NCBI RefSeq assembly: GCF_001418575.1
Contig: NZ_LIQR01000019.1
Coordinates: 1-34,801, forward strand
Source: Peterkaempfera griseoplana
GTDB taxonomy: Bacteria > Actinomycetota > Actinomycetes > Streptomycetales > Streptomycetaceae
Reading direction: 5' to 3'
DNA: 34,801 bases
The notes beneath the pieces were generated by a model that searched no databases, was not told the DNA's origin, and saw nothing but the letters and a program-made list of their open reading frames with translations. Shown in pieces: positions 23,270 through 31,173 of this stretch. Numbering within the stretch: position 1 is the first letter of the stretch; each line of letters starts with the position of its first letter. The position numbers were made by a program, and so were the translations under genes.

Positions 23270-23959
23270 ATGGACTGGAGCGTATGGCACGATCGATACG
23301 ACCTGGCCGACTCGTGGATGGCACGCCGGTTGCAGGCGGTTCAAGCCCAGATCGGGGCTGCTCTGTCCGGCGCCCCGGACGGTGACGTGAGGGTGATCAG
23401 CCTCTGCGCCGGGGACGGCCGCGATCTTCTGGACGTTCTGGCCGGGCACCCCCGCCGCGACGACGTCCGGGCGAAGCTCGTCGAGCTGGATCCGCGCAAC
23501 ACGTCGGCCGCAGCGGAGCGGGCCAGGCGGGCCGGCCTGCGGCAGGTGGAGGTGGTGACCGGGGACGCCGGCCTCATCGACCAGTACGAGGACGCGGCCC
23601 CCGCGGATCTCGTCCTTGTGTGCGGCGTCTTCGGCAACATCACCGACGCCGACATCGAGCACACCGTCGCTGCCTGCAGTCAGCTGTGCAAGGCCGGCGG
23701 AACCGTCATCTGGACCCGCCACCGCTCCGCACCCGACCGAGTGCCGCAGATCTGCGAGTGGTTCGAGGCGCAGGGCTTCGAACTGCAGTGGCTGTCGGCG
23801 GCGGACGCCGGCTTCGGGGTCGGTGTGCACCGTTTCGCCGGAACACCCGCCCCGCTGCGCCACGGCGACCGCCTGTTCGAGTTCATCGGCTACGACGTGC
23901 TCCGCCAGGGAGCCGCAGCCGAACCCACCGCCGGGGACCGACTGAGCGCCACGGAATGA
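23270..23959 (+). CDS. Class I SAM-dependent methyltransferase
   Basis: The 229-residue protein starts at ATG 23270 (MDWSVWHDRYDLADSWMARR), which has no ribosome binding site and a leaderless -10. The Rossmann motif I is VRVISLCAGDGRDLLDVLAG (about 41-59), motif II-like KLVELDPRNTSAAAERARRA, and the motif IV region DLVLVCGVFGNITDADIEHT. A CEWFEAQGFELQWLSA stretch follows near the end, typical of small-molecule methyltransferases. The Y-D-x-x-D-S-W start resembles a streptomycete family of unknown substrate. Cytoplasmic, monocistronic. Confidence 0.9.
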   Translation: MDWSVWHDRYDLADSWMARRLQAVQAQIGAALSGAPDGDVRVISLCAGDGRDLLDVLAGHPRRDDVRAKLVELDPRNTSAAAERARRAGLRQVEVVTGDAGLIDQYEDAAPADLVLVCGVFGNITDADIEHTVAACSQLCKAGGTVIWTRHRSAPDRVPQICEWFEAQGFELQWLSAADAGFGVGVHRFAGTPAPLRHGDRLFEFIGYDVLRQGAAAEPTAGDRLSATE

Positions 23960-24102
23960 CCTGGGGGAGTCTCGTGTCTGACCGGTCGTCATACACTCAG
24001 GCGGGACGACAGCCGGTCACCGTGGGGTGGTGCTTCGGGTAGGGCTACGATGCGGCGATCCCGCGCTCCGTTCCGGGGCGCGCGTCGGTGGGGAGGGCCG
24101 CC

Positions 24103-25206
24103 GTGGAGGTCGTGCTCGGTTATGTGCTGGGTGTCGCCAGCGTCCTGCTCATCCTGCTCGTCGTCCGGACGCGGCGGACCGCGTCGCCGCCGCAGTTGTC
24201 AGCCGTCGTCCGGGACGGGCGCGAGAGCGAGCGGGACCGCACGCTCGCGGAACTCGTCGAGGTGGTCACCGAGCTGGGCGAGGAGATCGCCCAGCTCACC
24301 TTTGATCCGGCCGCGCCGGATGTACGGCCGGAGTCACTGGCCGACTATCGGCGGGCGCTGGATTCCTACGGCAAGGCCGGCGACGCGCTCGACGGCCGCG
24401 ACCTCGATCGGGTGCGACAGCAACTGGCCTGCGCCAGGAACGCCCTGGTCCGGCTCGATGCCCGCGCCCACGGGCTGCCGGTGCCCATAGACGTCTCACG
24501 CGCCGCGCGCGACCGCGGCAGACCGATCCCGTACCCGTTCCAGACGAAGCGGTTCTCCTACTCGGGGAGCAACGAGCGGTCCTACCTGATCCCGATCGAC
24601 TGGCCGGAGCCGGGCCGGGCAGCGATCACGGAGGTGACCAGGAACGGTACCGGCCTCACCGACTTCAACTCCGTGCTTGTTCCAGCGGAGGAGGCCAAGC
24701 CGAACACCGTCGGCTTCCACCAGCTGCAGGGCAACGGGCGCGCCCGCTTCCACCTCGCCACGGTCCCGGACAGTCACCACGCTCCCACGCACCTGCAGAT
24801 CGTTCCGTCCGGCCTGCAGCCGGACACCGGGTCGTGGACGGTCCGTCTGCATCCGCTCAGCGAGGCGGTGGAGCTGCTGCGCGAGTACCAGGGAACCGGC
24901 TCGGAGGTGCTCGTCCACCGGTCGAACGCGCCGGCCGTTCTCGGCATCCACATCGACACCTCGCGTTCGTGGGAGGTCGAATACCGCTGTCTCAGGAAGC
25001 ACCGTCGCGGGGAGCGGTGCATGTTCAGCAGACTCGGGACCCTGATCTACGGCTCTTCGGACGCGAGCCTTCGAAGTGCCCGGTTCTGTGGACACGGACT
25101 GATCACCGTCACGGCCGCCCAGCCCGCTCGGTGGTCGTTGACCGTCACGCCCGAGCGACCCACGGGCAGTGCGCTGTCCGGCCTGCGCCAACGGCTCGGG
25201 ATCTGA
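24103..25206 (+). CDS. Membrane-anchored hypothetical protein
   Basis: The 367-residue protein starts at GTG 24103 behind GGGGAGG. An N-terminal hydrophobic helix (VVLGYVLGVASVLLILLVV, residues 3-21) is followed by basic RTRRT, so the bulk faces the cytoplasm. Residues 45-115 are acidic and helical, with a coiled-coil look (TLAELVEVVTELGEEIAQL). Residues about 150-355 are beta-rich and read FSYSGSNERSYLIPIDWPEP, then FHLATVPDSHHAPTHLQIVP and WTVRLHPLSEAVELL, ending in short strands with HGLITVTAAQPARWSLTVTP. The repeated strand pattern WTVRL / WSLTV suggests a beta-sandwich. I do not recognise a family. A TACGAT at 24046-24051 may be the promoter. Confidence 0.75.
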   Translation: MEVVLGYVLGVASVLLILLVVRTRRTASPPQLSAVVRDGRESERDRTLAELVEVVTELGEEIAQLTFDPAAPDVRPESLADYRRALDSYGKAGDALDGRDLDRVRQQLACARNALVRLDARAHGLPVPIDVSRAARDRGRPIPYPFQTKRFSYSGSNERSYLIPIDWPEPGRAAITEVTRNGTGLTDFNSVLVPAEEAKPNTVGFHQLQGNGRARFHLATVPDSHHAPTHLQIVPSGLQPDTGSWTVRLHPLSEAVELLREYQGTGSEVLVHRSNAPAVLGIHIDTSRSWEVEYRCLRKHRRGERCMFSRLGTLIYGSSDASLRSARFCGHGLITVTAAQPARWSLTVTPERPTGSALSGLRQRLGI

Positions 25207-25384
25207 ACGGCGCGCCAGTGAGGTCCGCCGGCACGAGGCCGCCTTGCGCATGAGCACCGGCACCGCCCCTCGGGGCATGGCCGGCCTGCGCAACCTCGCC
25301 GCCGGAACCCGCCACCCGGCAGGACACGGCAGTGCCGCCGTCACCGGGGTGATGCCGCGCTTCCCCGGCGGGCGACGGTGTCAC

Positions 25385-26815
25385 CTAGGAGACGTCGGGC
25401 CGTGTCATCAGCGGTGACGTCATGTGCAGGACCAGATCCGGGCTGGTCAGGGGTACGACGTTCCATGTCGCCGTCGCCGTTCCCGTGTCGGTGTCGACCG
25501 ACAGCCGAACCCGGTGCGGGCTGGTGATGACGTAGAGGTCGGCGACGAACGTGTTGCCCTGCCAGGCGCCGGCCGCGAGGACGGGACGGCCGAGCGGCGA
25601 ACTCTCGCGCCATCGGCCGTGGCCGACCTCGACGTCGAGGGACGGTTCGAGTCGAAGGCGCCATCCGTCGTCCACGGGCTCGACGGTCACCGTGGTTCCG
25701 TCGGGCAGGGCCGAATCCTCGGCGGAGGCGTCGACTCTCGCCTTGGCGGAACGCTCCGGGGGGGCCGAACCCGGCACCGGTGCCAAGGACAACTGCCGCA
25801 GCCGATCGGCGAGAATATCGTCGTCCCGGGTGTTTCCCGCCTGGTCCAGGCCGGGCAGCAGGCACTCCCACAAGGGGTCGAGCACTGCCTCCCCCTGCGT
25901 CACGGCAGCGGTCACGGCGACCACGAGATCGTACGACGGGACGACCAGGCACAGCTGGCCGAAGGCACCGTCACCGCGGTAACCGTGACGCGACATCCAG
26001 AACTGGTACCCGTAGCCGCACAGCGCGTCGTGATTCTCCGACCAGCCGTCGATCTGCGTGGTGTCGATGTGCCGTCCGGTCGCGAGTTCCACCCATGCAC
26101 GCGGGACGAGCTGCCGGTCGCCCCAGAGGCCTCCGCGCAGCAGCAGCTCACCGAAGGCGGCGACGTCCTCGGTCGTGAGATGCAGTCCGTGGAACCCGAA
26201 GACGGCACCGCTCGCCACACGGTCCCATTCGGCGTGGTCGATGCCCATCGGGCGGAAGAGACGCTCGTCGAGCAGTTCCGGGAGGCTGCGGCCCGTGACC
26301 CGTTCCACCATCCGGGCCAGAATGTAGGTGGTCGGATTGTCGTAGGCGTGCCGCGTGCCCTCGGCATCGGGGAACGGTACCCGCAGGAAGCCCTTCACCA
26401 GGTCGTCCGGTTCCCGTTGCCAGGCCTCGGCGAGGCTGTCGGCGCGGTGTCCGGTTGTCATGGAGAGCAGGTGGTGGACGGTGAGGCGGCGTCCCTGCTC
26501 CGGGATGTCGTCCGGCACGTGGTCGGGCAGCACGTCCACCACGCGGTCGTCCAGTGAGAGCTTCCCGTCGGCGATCGCGAGCCCCACGGCGACCGAGGTG
26601 AACGACTTGGTCAGTGAGTAGAGAAGGTGCGGGCGTTCGGCCGAGTAGGGCGCCCACCAGCCTTCGGCGACGACGTGACCGTGGCGTACGACCATGAGGG
26701 AGTGACACTCGACGGATCGTGCTTCGAGCTGATCGAGCAGCGCGATGATCGAACGGGAGGACATCCCCGAGGCGGCCGGTGTCGAGCGCGGAAGCAAGGA
26801 GTGCTGAGAGGCCAT
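25385..26815 (-). CDS. Serine hydrolase, beta-lactamase class C family
   Basis: The 476-residue protein begins MASQHSLLPRSTPAASGMSS with no signal peptide, so it is likely cytoplasmic. The class C motifs are present: Ser67-x-x-Lys70 in LLYSLTKSF, Tyr158-x-Asn160 in HAYDNPTTY, and a glycine-rich HGYRGDGAFGQ (about 277-287) in place of the KTG triad. A C-terminal domain of about 140 residues (TVTVEPVDDGWRLRLEPSLD and further) looks beta-rich. Members of this family are esterases, D-aminopeptidases or amidases rather than antibiotic lactamases. ATG 26815 lacks a ribosome binding site and follows TACGGT by six nt, so it may be leaderless; an upstream GTG at 26860 is less likely. Confidence 0.88.
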   Translation of the reverse strand: MASQHSLLPRSTPAASGMSSRSIIALLDQLEARSVECHSLMVVRHGHVVAEGWWAPYSAERPHLLYSLTKSFTSVAVGLAIADGKLSLDDRVVDVLPDHVPDDIPEQGRRLTVHHLLSMTTGHRADSLAEAWQREPDDLVKGFLRVPFPDAEGTRHAYDNPTTYILARMVERVTGRSLPELLDERLFRPMGIDHAEWDRVASGAVFGFHGLHLTTEDVAAFGELLLRGGLWGDRQLVPRAWVELATGRHIDTTQIDGWSENHDALCGYGYQFWMSRHGYRGDGAFGQLCLVVPSYDLVVAVTAAVTQGEAVLDPLWECLLPGLDQAGNTRDDDILADRLRQLSLAPVPGSAPPERSAKARVDASAEDSALPDGTTVTVEPVDDGWRLRLEPSLDVEVGHGRWRESSPLGRPVLAAGAWQGNTFVADLYVITSPHRVRLSVDTDTGTATATWNVVPLTSPDLVLHMTSPLMTRPDVS

Positions 26816-26821
26816 CGGCGT

Positions 26822-26827
26822 ACCGTA
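26822..26827 (-). promoter_or_regulatory. Leaderless -10 element of the serine hydrolase gene
   Basis: On the minus strand TACGGT is followed by six nt and the ATG at 26815. No Shine-Dalgarno sequence is visible. Confidence 0.45.
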
Positions 26828-26939
26828 TCCGTAGACGCCGACGGGGCTCCAGCGATTCACTGATCGTTTCAGGCTCGGGTTCAGCCCATGACCTCGCAGC
26901 CGGCGATCCCGGTCGGTGGGCTGTGCGGCGGGTGTGTGT

Positions 26940-27017
26940 GGTGACTGTGTTCCGGACGAGCTGTGGGAACGTGTGGCTCCGTTGCTGCCGCCCGTCCCTG
27001 ACAGCGCAAGGGGGTGA
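26940..27017 (+). pseudogene. N-terminal scrap of an IS5-like transposase
   Basis: The plus-strand frame reads CVPDELWERVAPLLPPVPD and then a stop at 27015-27017. DELWERVAPLLPP is the usual opening of IS5-group transposases in streptomycetes. Only about 20 codons remain, ending in the leader of the DUF4288 gene. No terminal inverted repeat was found. Confidence 0.55.
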
Positions 27018-27026
27018 CAGACCGCG

Positions 27027-27359
27027 ATGGAGCAGGAGCCTGAGGCCTGGTACGGCGCCAGGACCTTCCACAGATGGCTGACCTGGGAAGGCCGTCCCTA
27101 TGAGGAGCGTGTCGTGCTGTTCCGGGCACGGTCCCTCGACGAGGCCGTCGAACTGGCTGAGCGGGAGTCGGCCGAGTACGCGGGGGAGAACGGCTTCGAA
27201 GCCCTCGGCATGGTGCAGGTCTACCGGATCTCCGTTGGTGACCAGCAGGTGGGCGCGGGTACGGAGGTGTTCTCCCAACTGCATGCGCTCGACCTTCCGG
27301 CGAACGAGTTTCTCGACCGCTACGACTCGGGGCCGGCACATACCCAGGTCAGTGAGTGA
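27027..27359 (+). CDS. DUF4288 domain protein
   Basis: The 110-residue protein starts at ATG 27027, with AAGGGGGTGA upstream. It reads EAWYGARTFHRWLTWEGRPY, EERVVLFRARSLDEAVELAE and RESAEYAG, then VQVYRISVGDQQVGAGTEVF, matching the DUF4288 layout (WY-x-V-R, YEERV, SxDEAI, GTEVFS). These are small cytoplasmic proteins of unknown role, probably a single alpha-beta sandwich. The IS5 scrap just upstream suggests an insertion once lay next to its promoter. Confidence 0.85.
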   Translation: MEQEPEAWYGARTFHRWLTWEGRPYEERVVLFRARSLDEAVELAERESAEYAGENGFEALGMVQVYRISVGDQQVGAGTEVFSQLHALDLPANEFLDRYDSGPAHTQVSE

Positions 27360-27635
27360 TGTCGTTCCCGGCGCTCGGCTCGGCAGCAGGACATGTCCCT
27401 GTGCTTCGGGCCTCAGCCGGATCCGCAGGGGCTTGGCCGAAGGATATGGGCCGGGCGGCGCGATGGGGCTGGGCCACGTCCTCCGGCGATTGTTCCTGCG
27501 GGCACCGACGGCCGGGGCGTCCGCGACAGCCGTCCCGACCGGTGGCGTGTCGGATCGCTGAGGTTCCGGGGACAGATGCCCGATGTGCCCGTGACGCTGC
27601 CTCACCAGGGAGTTCAGTCGCCGGCCGCCGCTGCC

Positions 27636-28040
27636 CTAGCGGGTGCGCTCGGTGCGGTCGTCGTACTGCTCGCGGGCGGTGATGACTTCCTCGATGTGCC
27701 GCACCGACCACTCCGTGAGCGCCTTCAGCGGTTCCCGCAGCGTCTGGCCGAGCGCGGTCAGCTCGTACTCCACGTGCGGCGGCACCTCCGGGTAGACGGT
27801 CCGGCTGACCAGTCCGTCGCGTTCCAGGGTGCGGAGCGTCTGGGTGAGCATCTTCTCGCTCACGCCCGCGAGCGCCTGCCGGAGCCGGCTGAACCGGCAC
27901 GACCCGTTCCGGCCGAGCTCGCCCAGCACGAGGACGGCCCACTTGCTGCCGATCTGGTCGAGCAGGTCCCGCGACGGGCAGCCGCGCTCGTACGGATCGA
28001 ATGACGGTAGGGGTCCGGTCGCGTTCTTGGCTGCCGCCAT
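27636..28040 (-). CDS. HxlR-family winged-helix regulator
   Basis: The 134-residue protein starts at ATG 28040 with AGGTGAG upstream. The HxlR fold is clear: Cys21 in ERGCPSRDLLDQIGSKWAVL, the helix-turn-helix FSRLRQALAGVSEKMLTQTL and RTLERDGLVSRTVYPEVPPH, and the C-terminal LTEWSVRHIEEV. Cys21 is the conserved residue that senses quinones, aldehydes or hypochlorite in redox-sensing HxlR proteins such as YodB, HypR and QorR. It is divergent from an NmrA/QorB-like quinone reductase, the same pairing as ytfH-ytfG in E. coli. It probably represses both genes and responds to electrophiles. Confidence 0.92.
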   Translation of the reverse strand: MAAAKNATGPLPSFDPYERGCPSRDLLDQIGSKWAVLVLGELGRNGSCRFSRLRQALAGVSEKMLTQTLRTLERDGLVSRTVYPEVPPHVEYELTALGQTLREPLKALTEWSVRHIEEVITAREQYDDRTERTR

Positions 28041-28066
28041 TACAGCTCACCTCGATGCTTTCGCTT

Positions 28067-28097
28067 GGGTAAGTACCCTACCAAAAAGTGGCTACTT
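28067..28097. promoter_or_regulatory. Operator-like repeats between HxlR and QorB-like genes
   Basis: GGGTA-AG-TACCC (28067-28078) is a perfect palindrome, and AAGTGGCTACTT (28086-28097) an imperfect one whose ends are AAGT and ACTT. HxlR proteins bind short AGTA/TACT-type palindromes between divergent genes, so these are the likely sites. Confidence 0.55.
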
Positions 28098-28212
28098 CCC
28101 AATGGAGAGTGTACAGGTCATCCTGATTCTCATCCCGCCGCGGACGAATCGCTACAGGCGGGGGAGGTGCGCGAGCCATGCGAGGCACGCGCGGAAGAAA
28201 GGAAGGACCATC

Positions 28213-29073
28213 ATGTCGATCGTCGTCACAGGAGCCACCGGCCAGCTGGGCAGGCTCACCGTCGAGGCGCTGCTGCGGCGCGGTGTCCCGGCCACCGACA
28301 TCGTCGCGACCGGCCGGCAGATCGCCGGGATCAAGGACCTGGCCGACCGAGGCGTCACGACACGCCGCGCCGACTTCGCGGACCCCGACAGCCTGGCCGA
28401 GGCCTTCGCGGGGGCGGACAGGCTGCTGCTGATCTCGGCGTCGGTCCCCGTGGGCGAGCGGGTCGCCAACCACCGCCGCGTGATCGACGCCGCGGCGGCT
28501 GCGGGCGTCTCTCTGCTCGCGTACACCAGCACGACGCACGCGGACACGGCCACCACCGTCATCGGCGCCACGCACGGCGAGACCGAGAAGTACCTGCGGG
28601 ATCGCGGAATCCCCAGCGTGGTGCTGCGCAACGGCTGGTACCTGGAGAACTACACCAGCCAACTGCCGCAGATCCTGCAGCACGGCGCGGTCGTCGGCGC
28701 TGCGGGCGAGGGGCGGATCAGCGCCGCGTCCCGCGCCGACTGCGCCGAGGCCGCGGCTGTCGTCCTCACCACCGAGGGCCACACCGGGGCTTTGTACGAG
28801 CTCGGCGGCGACGAAGCCTTCACGCTGACCGAGCTCGCCGCCGCGATCTCCGCCGCGGCCGGGAAGCAGGTGTCCTACACAGACCTCCCGGTGGCCGGCT
28901 TCGCCCAGGTACTGGCCGCTGCCGGGCTGCCCGCCGAGCTGGCGGAGGTCCTCGCCGACGCCGACCTCGGCATGGGCCGCGGCGAGATGTACACCGATTC
29001 CGGCGACCTGCGCCGCCTGATCGGCCGTCCGCCGGTGACCCTGGCCGAGGCACTCGCGGTCGCGCTGCGCTGA
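28213..29073 (+). CDS. NmrA-like SDR, QorB-type NAD(P)H:quinone oxidoreductase
   Basis: The 286-residue protein starts at ATG 28213 with AAAGGAAGGA upstream. The N-terminal motif SIVVTGATGQLGRLTVEALL (TGATGxLG) binds NADP, and further family marks are ATGRQ after the second strand, DRLLLISASVPVGERVANHR, and the ISAASRADCAEAAAVVLTTE segment. These match the atypical SDR group of QOR2/QorB, a quinone reductase. It is divergent from the HxlR regulator at 27636-28040, so it is probably induced by quinones or related electrophiles and detoxifies them with NADPH in the cytoplasm. Confidence 0.9.
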   Translation: MSIVVTGATGQLGRLTVEALLRRGVPATDIVATGRQIAGIKDLADRGVTTRRADFADPDSLAEAFAGADRLLLISASVPVGERVANHRRVIDAAAAAGVSLLAYTSTTHADTATTVIGATHGETEKYLRDRGIPSVVLRNGWYLENYTSQLPQILQHGAVVGAAGEGRISAASRADCAEAAAVVLTTEGHTGALYELGGDEAFTLTELAAAISAAAGKQVSYTDLPVAGFAQVLAAAGLPAELAEVLADADLGMGRGEMYTDSGDLRRLIGRPPVTLAEALAVALR

Positions 29074-29078
29074 CCCGG

Positions 29079-29100
29079 CGCCAGGGCGAGGGACCTGGCG
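29079..29100 (+). terminator. Terminator of the QorB-like gene
   Basis: CGCCAGG and CCTGGCG pair around an 8-nt loop, six nt behind the stop codon. Confidence 0.5.
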
Positions 29101-29216
29101 AGGTCATGGGTCATGCCTGCGGGAAGGGCGGAATTGTCGTGGTTCGGTCCCAGAGGTGTCCCGGATGCTGTGACGCGGGACGTGCAACCGGCGGTGCCGA
29201 GGGGGCCGTCTGGGAA

Positions 29217-29233
29217 GGTGTTCAACGAACACC
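29217..29233. promoter_or_regulatory. Palindrome in the leader of the lipoprotein gene
   Basis: GGTGTTC-AAC-GAACACC is perfect (7-3-7) and is flanked by AAGGTG (29215-29220) and CACCTT (29235-29240), which extend the symmetry. It ends 9 nt before the GGGGGG ribosome binding site. It may be an operator or an RNA hairpin affecting translation. Confidence 0.55.
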
Positions 29234-29255
29234 GCACCTTTTGGGGGGAATATTC

Positions 29256-30026
29256 ATGTCTGTCCGTCGTCTGCACCCGCTGCTCGTGCCGGCCGCCCTC
29301 GCCGTCGGCGCCGTCTGTGCGCTGACTGCTTGTCAGTCGGGCTCCGCCTCCGTGTCGAGCGGCGCGCCGGCCGCGCCGCAGGTCTCCGCGTCCGGCGCAG
29401 CGGCCTCCGCGCCGTCCGATCCCGCGCCGTCCGGCTCCACTTCGTCGTCCGGTTCCACGTCCTCCGGACCTGCGTCGTCCGGGGTGGGGACGCGCGGCAG
29501 CGGCACACGTGGGAGCGCTCCCATCAAGGCGGGAGACACCGGCGACTCCGGGGCCGCCGCCAATTACGCCGCCACACACCCCTGTGACATGGCGAAGCTG
29601 TCGGTCCACGTCACCACGAGGCCCGGCGCGCCCGGCCAGCGGGTGATCGAGGTGCGCAACGCCGGGGCGAAGGCATGCGGCCTGAGCCGCTACCCGCAGG
29701 TGGACCTCGGTGACTCGCAGTCCCAGGACCAGAGCCGTAATGTCAGGCCGATGGTTCCCGGGGGGAGTGCGGCCGTCCACCCGGTCCCGGCCGGAAGCAC
29801 TGTCTACGCGGTGATCGATCTCGACCCCAGCGGGGCAAGCAGCGGCACCGTGTCCGGGGTCGACGAGATGAACGTGCTGGCCGACGGGGACCACATGCCC
29901 AACGCCGACACGCTCAACTTCCCGCTCGGCTCCGGCACGCCCGTCCTCAAGCCGAAGCTGGGTCTGTACGCCGGTACCGTCGCCGACGCGGTGAACTCCA
30001 TGTCCGGTGCGGACACGCAGCTCTGA
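29256..30026 (+). CDS. Secreted lipoprotein with DUF4232 domain
   Basis: The 256-residue protein starts at ATG 29256 behind GGGGGGAA. The signal peptide ends in a lipobox, CALTAC, with Cys26 as the lipidated residue. Residues 27-88 are a Ser/Ala/Gly/Pro-rich spacer typical of streptomycete surface lipoproteins. Residues about 100-250 form the DUF4232 domain, with PCDMAKLSVHVTTRPGAPGQ at its start, followed by VIEVRNAGAKACGLSRYPQV, and VHPVPAGSTVYAVIDLDPSG. The two cysteines in HPCDM and KACGLS probably form a disulphide. Function of the domain is unknown; it is likely an extracytoplasmic binding protein. The leader palindrome suggests regulation, and a strong terminator follows. Confidence 0.9.
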   Translation: MSVRRLHPLLVPAALAVGAVCALTACQSGSASVSSGAPAAPQVSASGAAASAPSDPAPSGSTSSSGSTSSGPASSGVGTRGSGTRGSAPIKAGDTGDSGAAANYAATHPCDMAKLSVHVTTRPGAPGQRVIEVRNAGAKACGLSRYPQVDLGDSQSQDQSRNVRPMVPGGSAAVHPVPAGSTVYAVIDLDPSGASSGTVSGVDEMNVLADGDHMPNADTLNFPLGSGTPVLKPKLGLYAGTVADAVNSMSGADTQL

Positions 30027-30044
30027 CCCCTTCCGCGGCGTTCC

Positions 30045-30090
30045 GCCGTCCGCCGTGCGCACCACTCGACAGGTGCGCACGGCGGACGGC
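30045..30090. terminator. Very strong terminator between convergent genes
   Basis: A perfect 19-bp stem runs from 30045-30063 to 30072-30090 (core CGTCCGCCGTGCGCACC on the left) with an 8-nt loop. It follows the lipoprotein stop by 18 nt and would also serve the convergent gene from the other side. Confidence 0.85.
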
Positions 30091-30237
30091 CGCGGGTCGG
30101 GCCGCAGCGACAGAGTCGTGAGGACCGGGAACGGGCGCTGGAGAACACCCTCTGCACCCTGGAGCGCACAGCCCGCGCGGTACGGGAATGCAGTCCGCCG
30201 GGCGGGAGGGCGGACGCGACGACCCGGGCTCCTGCTG

Positions 30238-30948
30238 TCAGAGGAAGTCCGGGCACTCCTCGGCGAAGCCCTGCGAGACGGGCTGCCACGCATCGCGGTC
30301 CCGGCGCCCGCTCAGCCGGTCCGCCTGCTCGGCGGTCCGCATCAGCTGCGCGGTGGTCAACGGGGCGGCAGCCGTGAAGACCCGACCCACGTGGCGGCAG
30401 AGCAGCATCGGGCGGAGCTCCTCCGCGTACGGCTCAGCGGCGATCGCGAACATGTCGGGCAGGGTCCAGCCCAACGGCCCGGCCATCGCGCAGAGTTGCT
30501 GCCGCCGGTGCGGACCGGGTTCCCAGCGCATCGCCATTCCGTACAGCGTGCTGAGGGACAGTCCCATGAAGGGCAGCTCGCGGATGCCGGAGCCCCGGTT
30601 GCGGAGCAAGCCGTTGAGTACGGCGGCGAAGCCGGTCCCGGCGGGAGGGTGGTGCCGTGAGACCGGCTGGACGAACGGTCCTGGAGCGGCGACGCGTGGC
30701 AGTGAGCGGGCGAAGTCCTCCAGCGCGGCCAGTTGCAGGTGGTCGCAGTGACTGACGCGGTGGGCGAACTGCTTCATGACCGCGAGGTCGCGCTCCGGCG
30801 GGAGGAGATCCGCCGGCACCGGGTGCCGCGCGACGACGAGAAGGTCGGCGAGGGGAAGGTCGAGTTCGGCGGCGAGTGCGGTGAGACGCGGCAGGGCGGT
30901 CTCGCCTGCGCCCGAGGCGAGGCGGCCCAGGATGGTGGCCCGTTCCAT
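30238..30948 (-). CDS. Putative HTH-like regulatory protein
   Basis: The 236-residue protein starts at ATG 30948 (MERATILGRLASGAGETALP). There is no ribosome binding site; TACCCT seven nt upstream suggests a leaderless message. The first 80 residues read LTALAAELDLPLADLLVVAR and HPVPADLLPPERDLAVM. A second half has LNGLLRNRGSGIRELPFMGL, SLSTLYGMAMRWEP and QQLCAMAGPLGWTLPDMFAI, two repeated XRE-like layouts (residues 1-45 and about 135-185). I know of similar streptomycete proteins, usually annotated as hypothetical or XRE-like. It is probably a DNA- or signal-binding protein, target unknown. Confidence 0.7.
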   Translation of the reverse strand: MERATILGRLASGAGETALPRLTALAAELDLPLADLLVVARHPVPADLLPPERDLAVMKQFAHRVSHCDHLQLAALEDFARSLPRVAAPGPFVQPVSRHHPPAGTGFAAVLNGLLRNRGSGIRELPFMGLSLSTLYGMAMRWEPGPHRRQQLCAMAGPLGWTLPDMFAIAAEPYAEELRPMLLCRHVGRVFTAAAPLTTAQLMRTAEQADRLSGRRDRDAWQPVSQGFAEECPDFL

Positions 30949-30955
30949 GTGGGGG

Positions 30956-30961
30956 AGGGTA
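30956..30961 (-). promoter_or_regulatory. Leaderless -10 element of the HTH-like gene
   Basis: On the minus strand TACCCT is followed by seven nt and the ATG at 30948. Confidence 0.4.
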
Positions 30962-31173
30962 GCGGGTGAGTGGTCGGCGCAGCCGGGGCCGCGTGTGGCC
31001 GCCGCCGTCCTGGCCGCGAGGGGACTCGCGTCGGGACAAGCGTGGAGCGCGGCCGGCGCCGCCGACCGGGCTCGGGAGCGCCGCGGCGTCAACGGGGTCC
31101 TTGCGGCCGGGAAAAGGCGTTGCCGTTCCTGAGGACGGGTACTCACACTCGTCATGGCAGGAGGGGGGCCCGC

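Noticed and set aside
29217-29233. LexA (SOS) box in front of the lipoprotein
   Set aside because: The half-sites are GTTC...GAAC with a 3-bp gap, the reverse of the GAAC-N4-GTTC orientation of actinobacterial LexA boxes.
28065-29255. Open frame fused upstream of the lipoprotein
   Set aside because: The upstream part is an out-of-frame reading of the QorB-like gene; the lipoprotein has its own start, ribosome binding site and signal peptide at 29256.
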